Positions 10,618 through 20,340 of a DNA stretch of 64,000 bases are shown piece after piece. The stretch lies in contig JAJZNW010000001.1 in the NCBI GenBank assembly GCA_021811615.1, positions 29,794-93,793 on the forward strand, read 5' to 3'. Made by a program: the position numbers and the translations under genes. The number at the start of each line of letters is the position of its first letter. Within the stretch, counting starts at the first letter, position 1. This DNA is from Bacteroidota bacterium (lineage in GTDB: Bacteria > Bacteroidota > Ignavibacteria > Kryptoniales > JAKASW01). The notes beneath the pieces are model-generated. The model made no database searches. It worked only from the letters and a program-made list of their open reading frames with translations, and had not been told where the DNA came from.

Positions 10618-11925
10618 GTGCCGGAAATTCGTTCCGCAATATTAAGGCCGTTGATCGTCAAAGCCAATAGCTCTATTTGCACGGTTGTATCTATCCTTCT
10701 GTTCTGTTTCTCGGTGGCGTATGCACGAACTGGTACGGGCACGCCATCCGGAGATGCTCCGGTCAAGACGACCGACTTTACCGCGAGTGTCGCTGATCGC
10801 ACGCCGTTCAATAACGAAGCCACCGGGAGTTGGGGAGGAGTGCGAGACGGGCTGGCAGGCAGGGGAATCTCCCTCTCGGGATCGATTGTGCTCGAAGGTT
10901 TCAATAACTTCATGGGAGGGGTTCGGAGCGGTGAAGTTGTCGGTGCATCCACAATCGATTTAAGTGTCGGGCTCGACGCGGAAAAGCTCCTCGGCATCGC
11001 GGGGGGAGAGCTCTATGCCGATCTCGAGGACCACGCGGGCCAGGATCCTTCCAACGCAATTGCCGGAGATCTCCAGGTCTTCGACAAGCTGAACTCGCCG
11101 CCATACTTACAGCTCTTCGAGTTCTGGTATCAGCAGCTGCTCTTCAACGGCGCGCTTCGCGTCAAGGTCGGAAAGATAGACGCGAATTCCGAGTTCAGCG
11201 TGGTCGACTACGGCCTGCCGTTTCTCAGCAGCTCGACACAGGTCAGTCCGACGGTTTTTCTTTTTCCAACGACTCCCGACCCGATGCCTGCGGTTAACCT
11301 TTTCTTCACCCCGAGCCGGTCCTTTTATACCAGCGTCGGCGCATTCTACGGAAACAGGTCGGACAGATTCGGCGACTTCATTGGCAATCCGGAGTTCAAC
11401 CAGCTGAGCAGATACGGCGGGTTCTTCATCATCGAATCGGGATTCAGCTGGCGCAGTTCTTTCATATCGCCGTTTGCCGGAAATCTGAAAGTGGGCGCCT
11501 GGGGACATGACGGCACCTTTCTGCGGCTTGATAATACGATGCAAACTGGTACAGGTGGTATCTACGCGATAATCGATCAGACAATCTTCGGACATAATAG
11601 CTCGCGTCCGATTCGGACATTTCTTGAATACGGCCTTACTCAGCAAACGATCAACCCGGTCTATGAACATTACGGTGCGGGATTTACCTGGACGGGTCTG
11701 CTCGCGAGCAGGCCCGCGGACATTGCAGGACTTACCGCTCAGTACGCTGCCATCGGCCCTGAGGCTGGCCTGCGGTACGATTATGAACTCGCCTTCGAAA
11801 CTTTCTACACACTCAAAGCATTCCGCTGGGGCTCTATAATGCCGGACCTTCAATACATAGTTCACCCGGGCGGGACGTACCGGAATGCACTGGTGGCTAC
11901 CGTTCACCTCTCGGTTCATCTCTGA
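10618..11925 (+). CDS. OprB-like carbohydrate porin
   Basis: WGGVRDGLAGRGISLSGSIVLEGFNNFMGGV...QLFEFWYQQLLFNGALRVKVGKIDANSEF; C-terminal DLQYIVHPGGTYRNALVATVHLSVHL. Confidence 0.85.
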   Translation: MPEIRSAILRPLIVKANSSICTVVSILLFCFSVAYARTGTGTPSGDAPVKTTDFTASVADRTPFNNEATGSWGGVRDGLAGRGISLSGSIVLEGFNNFMGGVRSGEVVGASTIDLSVGLDAEKLLGIAGGELYADLEDHAGQDPSNAIAGDLQVFDKLNSPPYLQLFEFWYQQLLFNGALRVKVGKIDANSEFSVVDYGLPFLSSSTQVSPTVFLFPTTPDPMPAVNLFFTPSRSFYTSVGAFYGNRSDRFGDFIGNPEFNQLSRYGGFFIIESGFSWRSSFISPFAGNLKVGAWGHDGTFLRLDNTMQTGTGGIYAIIDQTIFGHNSSRPIRTFLEYGLTQQTINPVYEHYGAGFTWTGLLASRPADIAGLTAQYAAIGPEAGLRYDYELAFETFYTLKAFRWGSIMPDLQYIVHPGGTYRNALVATVHLSVHL

Positions 11926-12118
11926 GATTCAGGTAGTGCGGGAAGAATTCCTCCCGCGAGAGGTGAGAAGATATAGGTCCCTCATTCGTGTCTCTTCCCG
12001 TTCGCTTATGAAGTTCCAGCTTGAAAATATGGTTTAGTTGTCGCATCTTATTTAGACCAAGTATAAACAATGAGTAAAACAGGCAAATTTCAAGCAAAAA
12101 GCACCTTTGGAGATGTAA

Positions 12119-13309
12119 GTGAGTCAAGTCATCGAAGATAGAAGGACCTCGTCAAGAATTTGGGAACTGTTAAGGATATGGGGACCGGCATGGCTGGTCA
12201 TGATAGCGGACGTGGATGCCGCCAGCGTCATAACCGCGGCTGAGAGCGGGGCAGTCTACGGAACGAAACTAATCTGGTTCCTGCTGGTGCTCATCGTGCC
12301 GCTATACATAATACAGGAAGTCGCCGGAAGAGTCGGTGCCGTGACCAACAAGGGTCTCGGTGAGCTGATAAGGGAGAACTACAGCAGGAAGACCGCCGTT
12401 CTCGCTTCCGTACCGATGGCGCTGGTGGACATAATCAGTTACATCGTAGAATATACCGGCGCCGCGATAGGCTTCGAGATCCTCGGTGTACCACCACAGG
12501 TGTCGGTTCCGATAATATTCATTGCCCACGTGCTTCTGGTTTACAAAAGGAAATACGTCCAGGCTGAGAGGCCGCTTCTCGTAATCTCGATTGTCTTCTC
12601 GCTGGCTTGTGTCGCGTCTGCGTTTCTCACTGCAAGAAAAGGAGTCGAGTTCACTCCGTTCTATTTTTCGAGTTCTCCCAACTTCTTCTTCCTATTGGCG
12701 GCTAACGTCGGGGCGGTTATCATGCCCTTCATGCTCTTCTACCAGGCATCGGCTACGGCGGAGAAGGGTATCACTTCGAAGAGTCTGTGGGCGGTAAGAC
12801 TCGAAACCGGGATAGGCGCCGCAGTCTCGGAGATACTCATGGTCGCGATAGCGATTGCGGCGATCGGTGTCTCGGCGGACTCATTGAAGTTCGCCTCCCC
12901 CGTCATCCTCTCGAAAGCTCTCTCCGGGATCGCCGGCAAATTCGCGCCCGATGTATTTGCACTCGGTCTTATCGCCGCATCTTTCATCGCCCTTATCGTG
13001 ATTTCTCTGGGAAGCAGCTGGGGGGTCACCGAGGCGATGGGATGGGGGAGGCAAAACTGGTTTAAGGTATATCTTATCGAATCAATTCCTGCCGTAATCA
13101 TCCCGATGATTACACTGAACCTGATCAACCTTGCGTTGAGCCTGATGGTACTTCAAATCGTCGTGCTCGTGGGCCCGTCAATAATACTCGGATTTATTTC
13201 TTCGAATAAGAAGCTCATGGGGAAACATTCCCTCTCCGGGTCGAACAAGGTCCTGTACTGGACTTTCCTTGTCCTCATTTTTGCAACCGGAGTCATCAGT
13301 ATCTTGTAG
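12119..13309 (+). CDS. Nramp-family divalent metal transporter with atypical metal-site motifs
   Basis: Hydrophobic Nramp-like fold (GPAWLVMIADVDAASVITAAESGAVYGTKLIWFLL...GAVIMPFMLFYQASATAEKG); GTG start. Confidence 0.82.
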   Translation: MSQVIEDRRTSSRIWELLRIWGPAWLVMIADVDAASVITAAESGAVYGTKLIWFLLVLIVPLYIIQEVAGRVGAVTNKGLGELIRENYSRKTAVLASVPMALVDIISYIVEYTGAAIGFEILGVPPQVSVPIIFIAHVLLVYKRKYVQAERPLLVISIVFSLACVASAFLTARKGVEFTPFYFSSSPNFFFLLAANVGAVIMPFMLFYQASATAEKGITSKSLWAVRLETGIGAAVSEILMVAIAIAAIGVSADSLKFASPVILSKALSGIAGKFAPDVFALGLIAASFIALIVISLGSSWGVTEAMGWGRQNWFKVYLIESIPAVIIPMITLNLINLALSLMVLQIVVLVGPSIILGFISSNKKLMGKHSLSGSNKVLYWTFLVLIFATGVISIL

Positions 13310-13336
13310 TTGACAAGTGTGTTACATTGAACCGTC

Positions 13337-14059
13337 ATGAAGCCTCGATCTCCAGACTACGGTACCGACGGCGATCCGAAAGCCATGCCTATCTCGTTCC
13401 TCGCGTTCGTTGTCGTTGATGCGATCCTTTTCCTGCTCCATTCGGAAATCCTCAGAGTGCTGGCATACCTGGTACTGGCATCCGGGATAGTCTTCCTCTC
13501 TTTTGTCCTCTGGCACTTGCTTTACGTCAGGTTCGGCAAGCTACGTCACCGGGATGCTCTTCTGTCGCTTGTGGAATGGAAGGGGAATGAGAACGTGCTC
13601 GACGTCGGGACGGGACGCGGATTGCTCCTTATCGGGGCGGCGAAGAAGCTGCGGGAAGGTAAGGCCGTCGGCATAGACATATGGCGAAAACAGGACATGG
13701 TCGGCAACGGACCTGACGGAGTTTTGCTCAACGCGAAGCTGGAAGGGATCTCCGACAGAATAGAAGTCAGGGAAGAAGACATCAGGAAGACGTCGTTCCC
13801 GGCGGAGTATTTTGATGTTGTGCTCTCCAATCTCTGCCTGCACAATATATCGGGTAAAGAAGGAAGAGAGGCCGCATGCCGTGAGATCGCGCGAGTGCTG
13901 AAACCGGCGGGGATTGCGGTCATATCGGATGGGTTTCACACCCGGGATTATCTCGGCATTTTTATGAAGCAAGGTCTCGATGGGAAGATCATCAAAGGGA
14001 ACTTCCTGTCGAAGTCGTTCTGGCTCCACACGGTGTACGCCGTAAAGAGGGGACCGTGA
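13337..14059 (+). CDS. Class I SAM-dependent methyltransferase with N-terminal membrane segments
   Basis: VLDVGTGRGLLLIGAAKKL, FDVVLSNLCLHNI, ARVLKPAGIAVISDG. Confidence 0.85.
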   Translation: MKPRSPDYGTDGDPKAMPISFLAFVVVDAILFLLHSEILRVLAYLVLASGIVFLSFVLWHLLYVRFGKLRHRDALLSLVEWKGNENVLDVGTGRGLLLIGAAKKLREGKAVGIDIWRKQDMVGNGPDGVLLNAKLEGISDRIEVREEDIRKTSFPAEYFDVVLSNLCLHNISGKEGREAACREIARVLKPAGIAVISDGFHTRDYLGIFMKQGLDGKIIKGNFLSKSFWLHTVYAVKRGP

Positions 14060-14151
14060 GAACCGTCAGGTGACCAAACCGACCACGCGACGACTCCGGG
14101 CGGGCGGGTATAGTAGACTCCCGACCGTCCTCTGAAATGCTGGAATACAGT

Positions 14152-15018
14152 TTAGATCTTCTCAGCGAAGACCATTCGCTCGACAGGAGTCGACTTCAGA
14201 TTGCGCCCGGAAGGTTTCAGAAATCCGTCGGCGAGTTCGTCGTAACCTTTATCCTCGATTATTTTCCATCTGAAATCCCCGAGGTACGCCGGGAGCATGA
14301 CAGGATCGAAAGCGGAATGCCATATTCCACCCCGAACGAATCTTTTGTACCCGCTCTCCCAACCGTAGAGAGCTTTCCCATCGAAGAAGTCCTTCCGAAC
14401 ATAAGTGAAAGCAATGAGACTCCCCTTCGCGGCGTTCGAAAGAAAACCAAAGACTTCATCTATTCCTTTCCCGGTAAGGTACTGAGTTACGGCCTCCATA
14501 ATGAAGAAGGTTCGTCTGCCCGCCGAGTACCCTTGCGACGCGAGCGCAGAGGTAAGATCTTCGCGATCGAAATCCATCGGCACGAATTTCACATTGGCCG
14601 GAATTGTTCCAAGTGCACTCCTAAGTCTGGCCTCCTTTAACCCTATATTCTCAGGCTGATCTAGCTCCCAAATCGGTATGTCCGATAAAGAAGAGAGTCT
14701 GAAGTCCCTCGTATCGAATCCGGCGCCGAGGTTTACCACCGCTTCGATGTTTCCGGCTGAGGCAGCCAGTCTGTCGTCGATGTAACGTTTCCTGCAAAGG
14801 AGACCTCCCCAAATTCCGGGCTGGGTTTTGTCGCTGAGACCTATGATCCAATCCCTCATTTGTGATGACTTCAAGAGTCTTACGAAAATTTTAGAACTCA
14901 AGGGGAGCATATGATACGCGAGGTCGTCATCGATTACTCGCAGGCTCTTCTGGTAGTATTGTTCGATCGCGATAAGTGCTATCGGGCCGATGCTGGTCTT
15001 TGCTGACGCTTCTGACAT
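14152..15018 (-). CDS. Leucine carboxyl methyltransferase (LCMT/PPM1)-like SAM-dependent methyltransferase
   Basis: KRYIDDRLAASAGNIEAVVNLGAGFDTRDFRL, ELDQPENIGLK, FIMEAVTQYL. Confidence 0.82.
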   Translation of the reverse strand: MSEASAKTSIGPIALIAIEQYYQKSLRVIDDDLAYHMLPLSSKIFVRLLKSSQMRDWIIGLSDKTQPGIWGGLLCRKRYIDDRLAASAGNIEAVVNLGAGFDTRDFRLSSLSDIPIWELDQPENIGLKEARLRSALGTIPANVKFVPMDFDREDLTSALASQGYSAGRRTFFIMEAVTQYLTGKGIDEVFGFLSNAAKGSLIAFTYVRKDFFDGKALYGWESGYKRFVRGGIWHSAFDPVMLPAYLGDFRWKIIEDKGYDELADGFLKPSGRNLKSTPVERMVFAEKI

Positions 15019-15312
15019 GAAGTAAATTTAAAGCCGTTTGTGAAAATCTGCCAGGCAAGGGATTCGTGAAACGCGCCGTGGAAGCCCTGTCAACTGCCCG
15101 GGCCGTTCAGTCTCGATCATTTCTCTTTTCGGCAAGACGATTGGAACTCTGTAGAGCGCGTCTTCATACCGGGGGGCTCACTCGTCGGGTTGTGAAGTGG
15201 AGAAGATTGAAAAATAATCCGAACCTGACCTGTTACCGCGGTGCGTCACTTGTTGTCATATCCATTGAGCCGAAAATATCGGCTAAACCGAATACAAACC
15301 AAGGAGAAAAAA

Positions 15313-15684
15313 ATGGGCGAAACAATCGGACCCTTGACGGGCTTTTTAGCGGTCCTGCTGATTTTCGGAGGAATTCCCGCCGCATTGGTCGTGGCCTACT
15401 CTTTCAGCCGGAAGGCCAGACACGCCGAAAGGCTTGCCATGATCGAAAAGGGGGTCGACCCCTCGACTTTCATGAACGAAGAAACCTCCTCGAACACCGC
15501 CCTGATGTGGGGCATGCTCATACTCGGAGTTGGACTGGGATCGTTCCTGGGCTATATTCTCTCCGTGTTCACTTCGATGTCACAGCAATATCTCATGCCG
15601 GCATTATCGCTGATATTCGGAGGACTCGGGCTGGTTGGATTCTTCATCTACCGAAACAAGAGCGAGGCTAAAAAAGCTGCTTAA
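15313..15684 (+). CDS. Small membrane protein (DUF6249-like)
   Basis: ATG at 15313 after AAGGAG; three hydrophobic segments with RLAMIEKGVDPSTF motif. Confidence 0.65.
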   Translation: MGETIGPLTGFLAVLLIFGGIPAALVVAYSFSRKARHAERLAMIEKGVDPSTFMNEETSSNTALMWGMLILGVGLGSFLGYILSVFTSMSQQYLMPALSLIFGGLGLVGFFIYRNKSEAKKAA

Positions 15685-16250
15685 TGGAAGAGCTCTATCT
15701 CCGTCTCGTTCTCGAAGGCGATGTGTCGAAGTTTTCATGGTTCATCGACAGGTACAAGAGGATGGCCTTTTCAATCGCCTATCGCATCGTGAACAACAGG
15801 GAGGACGCGGAGGAAGTGGTACAGGACGCCTTCCTGAAAGCGTTCAAGTCGTTGGGAAAATTCAGAAAGGGCTCGAAGTTCTCGACGTGGTTTTACCGCA
15901 TCGTCGTAAACACCGCGCTCACCAGAGTGCGCACCGAGACTCCGAAGCAAGAATCGTTCGACGAGACTGCCGCAGGAGACAAGCTTGTTGACGAGGTCGG
16001 GCCGGTGTATCGTGCACTCGATTTGTCAGAACAAATTAAGCTCATAAACGACGCGCTTGGCGAGATGAGCATGGACGACAGACTCCTTCTGACTCTGTAC
16101 TACCTGAATGAGAATTCAGTCGAAGAGATAACCGGGATAACCGGCATTGTCCGTGAAAGCGTGAAGATGAAACTGCACAGGGCAAGAGGGAAGCTGTACG
16201 TAATACTGAGAAGTAAGCTTAAGTCAGAAATTGACTGGGTGCTGAGATGA
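15684..16250 (+). CDS. ECF-type RNA polymerase sigma factor
   Basis: MAFSIAYRIVNNREDAEEVVQDAFLKAFKSLGKFRKGSKFSTWFYRIVVNTALT...LYYLNENSVEEITGITGIVRESVKMKLHRARGKL. Confidence 0.93.
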   Translation: MEELYLRLVLEGDVSKFSWFIDRYKRMAFSIAYRIVNNREDAEEVVQDAFLKAFKSLGKFRKGSKFSTWFYRIVVNTALTRVRTETPKQESFDETAAGDKLVDEVGPVYRALDLSEQIKLINDALGEMSMDDRLLLTLYYLNENSVEEITGITGIVRESVKMKLHRARGKLYVILRSKLKSEIDWVLR

Positions 16251-16648
16251 ATCATATTGAAAACGATGAAGAGACGAGAGAGATTCTGAGAAAGAGCCTC
16301 CTCGATCTGAGTGATCCCGAGTTCAATGCCGTGACCATGAAGAGGATTCTCCGCGAAAACAGGAAGCGTCGTATCTTGAGCAATCTTGCGACGAACCTCT
16401 TCATATTCGCCGTCATCGACACACTCATCCTGATGGCTGTTCGCGTGACCGGTCTTAGCGTATTCGAACTCTCTTACCGGGGCGTGAATTTCCTGAACCG
16501 GCTTCTGGGGCAAGCCGCTGAATTGAAGGAAGCAGTCGGTAATAATGGTATGGTAACATACCTGGTATTGTCGATAGGCGGGATTGCAGCATTACTCGCG
16601 ATCATAGAGTTGAAATTCAATTCGTCGGATAGGTTTGAACACCGTTGA
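16247..16648 (+). CDS. Small membrane protein overlapping the sigma factor; possible regulatory partner
   Basis: ATGA start/stop overlap with the sigma gene; two predicted transmembrane segments. Confidence 0.65.
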   Translation: MNHIENDEETREILRKSLLDLSDPEFNAVTMKRILRENRKRRILSNLATNLFIFAVIDTLILMAVRVTGLSVFELSYRGVNFLNRLLGQAAELKEAVGNNGMVTYLVLSIGGIAALLAIIELKFNSSDRFEHR

Positions 16649-16942
16649 CTGAATTGTGAGCTGAAATGAAAACGGAAACGAGTTATAGGAAGAGATCGAT
16701 AGTCCGGCATTTCATGAGGAGATTGAACCGCCCGGGGCGCAAATAAGGCAAAATCACGGGAGAGTTGTCCTTGAAATTTTAGGGGCAGTCTGCTAAATAT
16801 GATTCGCATCGGGGTGAAATGGCGAATCAGGTCTTCAATGCGACCGATTCCATATAAACAATGAATCGTCGCCCGGATACTCACGAGAGCGATTCGAAGC
16901 GCGAGAAGCACAGTCGTCAAACCATTAATAGCGGAGAGTTGC

Positions 16943-18178
16943 ATGAAAACTTTTACTCTTGCCCTGTTGGTCTCAATCCTTTCCTTTTTCGGAAGCGCCT
17001 TTCCACAGGTAACACAGCATGACTCGGCAATATTCGTCAAACCGACGAACGCATTCTTCGATTCCATCGAAACATCGCTGAACAGGTTCTATCAGAAAGG
17101 CGACACGAACGCCGAACCGAGGAAAGCCATCAGCGTCGATTTCAGCCAGTACGATGCTCCGAAATCCATCAGCGACTTCAAACAATACTGGCACAACCCG
17201 ACGATATCCCAGGGAAATACCGGCACATGCTGGGACTTTTCCACAACTTCCTTCCTCGAGTCCGAGGTATACCGCCTGACGGGACGTAAGATGAAGTTCT
17301 CGGAGATGTACACCGATTACTGGGAATATGTAAGGAAAGCGATGGGTTACGTCGAGACCAGAGGGAAATCGAAATTCGGCCCCGGATCCGAGGCGAACGC
17401 GGTACTCGTCGACTGGGAAAAATACGGCGTCGTCCCGGAGAAAGATTATACCGGACTGCTGAACGGCCAGCCGTTCTACGATGAAACGAAGATGTACAAT
17501 GAAATGTACTCCTACCTCCAGTCGGTGAAGGCGGAAAACGCCTGGAACCCGCCGATCGTGAAAAGCACCATCGAGTCCATTCTCGATCATTACATGGGAA
17601 CACCGCCGACGGAAATAAACGTCGACGGCAAGGAGATGACTCCGAAGGAATATCTCAAGGACGTTGTGAAGCTGAACCTGGACGACTACGTGTCGCTGGT
17701 ATCGTTCTCCGACCGTCCCTATTACGAATGGACCGAGTACAACGTTTCTGACAACTGGTGGCACAGCAAGGACTATTTCAATCTCCCGCTCAATGTCTTC
17801 ATGGAGGCAATCAACCACGCCGTTCGATCCGGATATACGATGGCTATTTGGGGAGACGTCAGCGAGCCGGGTATCTACGGAAACGCCGGTATAGCAGTTA
17901 TCCCGAGCTGGGACATCCCGTCTCAATACATCGATGCGAACGCGAGGATTTTCAGATTCTATAACCACACTACAACCGACGACCATGGTATGCACCTGAT
18001 CGGCTATACGGTTAAAGACGGAAAGACATGGTACCTGATAAAGGATTCCGATTCGGAATCGAGGAACAGCGACCATCCGGGATACGACTTCTTCAGCTCG
18101 GATTACGTGAAGTTGAAGATGCTCGGCATCATGCTTCCGAAGAGCGCAATTCCTGAGATCGTCAAGAAAATGAAGTGA
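16943..18178 (+). CDS. Secreted C1-family peptidase (bleomycin hydrolase/PepC-like)
   Basis: Signal peptide MKTFTLALLVSILSFFGSAFPQ; ISQGNTGTCWDFSTTSFLESEVYR catalytic Cys; DDHGMHLIGYTVKDGKTWYLIKDSDSES catalytic His/Asn region. Confidence 0.9.
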   Translation: MKTFTLALLVSILSFFGSAFPQVTQHDSAIFVKPTNAFFDSIETSLNRFYQKGDTNAEPRKAISVDFSQYDAPKSISDFKQYWHNPTISQGNTGTCWDFSTTSFLESEVYRLTGRKMKFSEMYTDYWEYVRKAMGYVETRGKSKFGPGSEANAVLVDWEKYGVVPEKDYTGLLNGQPFYDETKMYNEMYSYLQSVKAENAWNPPIVKSTIESILDHYMGTPPTEINVDGKEMTPKEYLKDVVKLNLDDYVSLVSFSDRPYYEWTEYNVSDNWWHSKDYFNLPLNVFMEAINHAVRSGYTMAIWGDVSEPGIYGNAGIAVIPSWDIPSQYIDANARIFRFYNHTTTDDHGMHLIGYTVKDGKTWYLIKDSDSESRNSDHPGYDFFSSDYVKLKMLGIMLPKSAIPEIVKKMK

Positions 18179-18193
18179 CCGTAATTCCAATAA

Positions 18194-18219
18194 GGGGGGC
18201 TTCGGCTCCCCCTTTTTTT
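18194..18219 (+). terminator. Rho-independent terminator
   Basis: GGGGGGC-TTCG-GCTCCCC stem followed by T7, directly after the C1 peptidase gene. Confidence 0.85.
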
Positions 18220-18321
18220 CACCCGCTCTCCTGGCAGAACTTCGTCCACTGATCAAGGTAAATTATATTTCCCTATCGATGTGCAAGGACGAATAAGTTC
18301 GATCAGAACAGGAGAACGATC

Positions 18322-18810
18322 ATGTTACCCGCGAACCAGGCGTTGAACGTATCGAGGATTGTCCAGCTGATGCTCTCTCCCGCTGTTATGATATCGGGGT
18401 GTGCGCTTCTGCTCATAAGTTCAAACGGCAGGTACACGACGGTCCTCGAGAGGATACGATTTATGATCGGCGAGAGAAGGCGCCTTCTGGCTATCGCTGC
18501 CGCCGGAGACACTGTCCCTGCAGGAAGTGTCAATCCGGACAGCGCCTGGCGGCAGATAAATTCTCTGAGTATCCGGCTGAAATATGTGAAGAGCTCTATA
18601 TTGAGCTATACAACGGCGATAAGCTTGTTCGTGGCCTCGTCCTTGCTGACGGGGATAGCGCTGGTCTCTGGAAGTACCATGGTCCAGTACGTTTCAACCG
18701 CAGCGTTCCTGGCCGGAATGCTGACGGTTTTTGTCGGCGCCGCGTTCGGCGTCATGGAGTCGAGGAAGGGATACAACATTGTCCAGCTCGAAATCAAAGA
18801 GGAGGAGTAA
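18322..18810 (+). CDS. DUF2721-like membrane protein
   Basis: VSRIVQLMLSPAVMISGCALLLISSNGRYTTVLERIRFM and three transmembrane helices. Confidence 0.75.
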   Translation: MLPANQALNVSRIVQLMLSPAVMISGCALLLISSNGRYTTVLERIRFMIGERRRLLAIAAAGDTVPAGSVNPDSAWRQINSLSIRLKYVKSSILSYTTAISLFVASSLLTGIALVSGSTMVQYVSTAAFLAGMLTVFVGAAFGVMESRKGYNIVQLEIKEEE

Positions 18811-18928
18811 TGCGAGAGAACGGCTGAGGGCGCGACTCATCTTCATGAGGTCCATTACCACATTTTAACGAAGTTTAATATCTTTATGCCGTTTGTCGAA
18901 TGACAAGAGGCAAACTCTGGAGGCTAAG

Positions 18929-20305
18929 TTGAAACGATCGCTTACATTATCGATAATCATATTAAGCCTGTTTTTTGTAAACACCCGACTCGAAGCGAAA
19001 CCGTCTCGCGATTCCGGGCCAAGTATCGGGCTCACACTTATTCCCCCCTCGCCTGTAACTACCCAGATAAGAGAAGACGTTCGCGGAGCAGTGTGGAACC
19101 ATTCGAAAGAGACCAGGAAATACGAGGTGACTATCTACCTCGACTCGGAGAAACATGGGAATCTACTGCGAAGTGAGTGGCTAACCATACGTCCGAAGTC
19201 CGCGGCGGGAGTCAGGTACATCATGCCGACCAGAGACAAGGCAGGGCATCACCGGATTATCATGGTGGTGAAGTCGGACGGAAAAACAATGCGCATCGAG
19301 CAGAACCTGACGATCATTGCCTCAAAGTTCCGCTCGACAGAGCGTATCGGAGGTGCGTGGGTTGGAATTACTCATTGGAGCGAGAAGGAAGGAAGGCATT
19401 GGAACGCCCAGATCAAAAAGATGACGGATGCCGATTGGAGGCAGCTTGTCCGGGGGATGCACGGCGTCGGGATGAACGTGATCGTGATACAGCAGGTATT
19501 CGAGAACCAGGTCTATGATTACGAAGACTCGATTATCACCCTGCACGGCTACAAGGGGCTGGCTTACTATCCTTCGAAACTCTATCCGGGTCGCATGAAG
19601 ATTACCGCCAAAGGCCCGATCGGTGCGATACTCACTGAGGCGGACAAGCTCGGGATGCATGTCTTTCTCGGCGTCGGGATGTATGCATGGTTCGACTACT
19701 CGCATCCTTCGCTCGTCTGGCATGAAAAAGTGGCGAAGGAGCTCTGGGGGCTTTACGGCTACCACCCTTCGTTTTACGGCTGGTACATCAGCGAAGAGGG
19801 AGACGGAAGCCTCGGGGATTCCACGCACCGGAGCCAGATGGTGCGATTCTTCAAGGAATTCACCCCGTATGTCCACAGTATGGCTCCCGGGAAGCCGGTT
19901 ATGCTGGCGACCAATTGCTGGCACCTGCTCGGGGCACAAAGCACTTATCTTAAACTCCTTCCTAACGTGGATATCCTGTGTCCGTTTGCGTTCGCGCGCA
20001 TGCCGAAGGGTGACGAGACGGGCGCTCAGGCCGCCGCTCTCCTTGGTCGACTTTGTAAAGAGAGCGGTACGCACATGTGGCTCGACATGGAGGCTTTTGT
20101 CTTCGATAAAGAGGGAGGCCTGATCCCGCGCCCGATCTCCGGCATCATGAGCGACATGCATAAGTACACGAGGTTTGAGGAAACTCTCTGCTATCAGTAT
20201 CCCGGCCTCCTTACCGCGCCTGACGCAGCAGTCAGGCTCGGAGGTGAGCCCGCAGTCAAGCTTTATCTCGAATACCAGAAATACCTGCGGAGCTTGCCGA
20301 GATGA
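18929..20305 (+). CDS. DUF4434-like secreted glycoside-hydrolase-fold protein
   Basis: Signal MKRSLTLSIIILSLFFVNTRLEA from TTG at 18929 after TGGAGG; IGGAWVGITHWSEKEGRHWN...GMHGVGMNVIVIQQVFE...YHPSFYGWYISEEGDG, TIM-barrel-like. Confidence 0.72.
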   Translation: MKRSLTLSIIILSLFFVNTRLEAKPSRDSGPSIGLTLIPPSPVTTQIREDVRGAVWNHSKETRKYEVTIYLDSEKHGNLLRSEWLTIRPKSAAGVRYIMPTRDKAGHHRIIMVVKSDGKTMRIEQNLTIIASKFRSTERIGGAWVGITHWSEKEGRHWNAQIKKMTDADWRQLVRGMHGVGMNVIVIQQVFENQVYDYEDSIITLHGYKGLAYYPSKLYPGRMKITAKGPIGAILTEADKLGMHVFLGVGMYAWFDYSHPSLVWHEKVAKELWGLYGYHPSFYGWYISEEGDGSLGDSTHRSQMVRFFKEFTPYVHSMAPGKPVMLATNCWHLLGAQSTYLKLLPNVDILCPFAFARMPKGDETGAQAAALLGRLCKESGTHMWLDMEAFVFDKEGGLIPRPISGIMSDMHKYTRFEETLCYQYPGLLTAPDAAVRLGGEPAVKLYLEYQKYLRSLPR

Positions 20306-20340
20306 ACTGTACGCCATTCCGGCTTGGCGAACTGTAATTG

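Noticed and set aside
11938-11957. GCGGGA-N8-TCCCGC inverted repeat after the OprB-like gene, considered as a terminator
   Set aside because: Short stem and no T-tract; insufficient support.
16973-18256. 427-aa minus-strand ORF
   Set aside because: Shadow of the C1 peptidase gene; Arg/His/Val-rich composition with no domain pattern.
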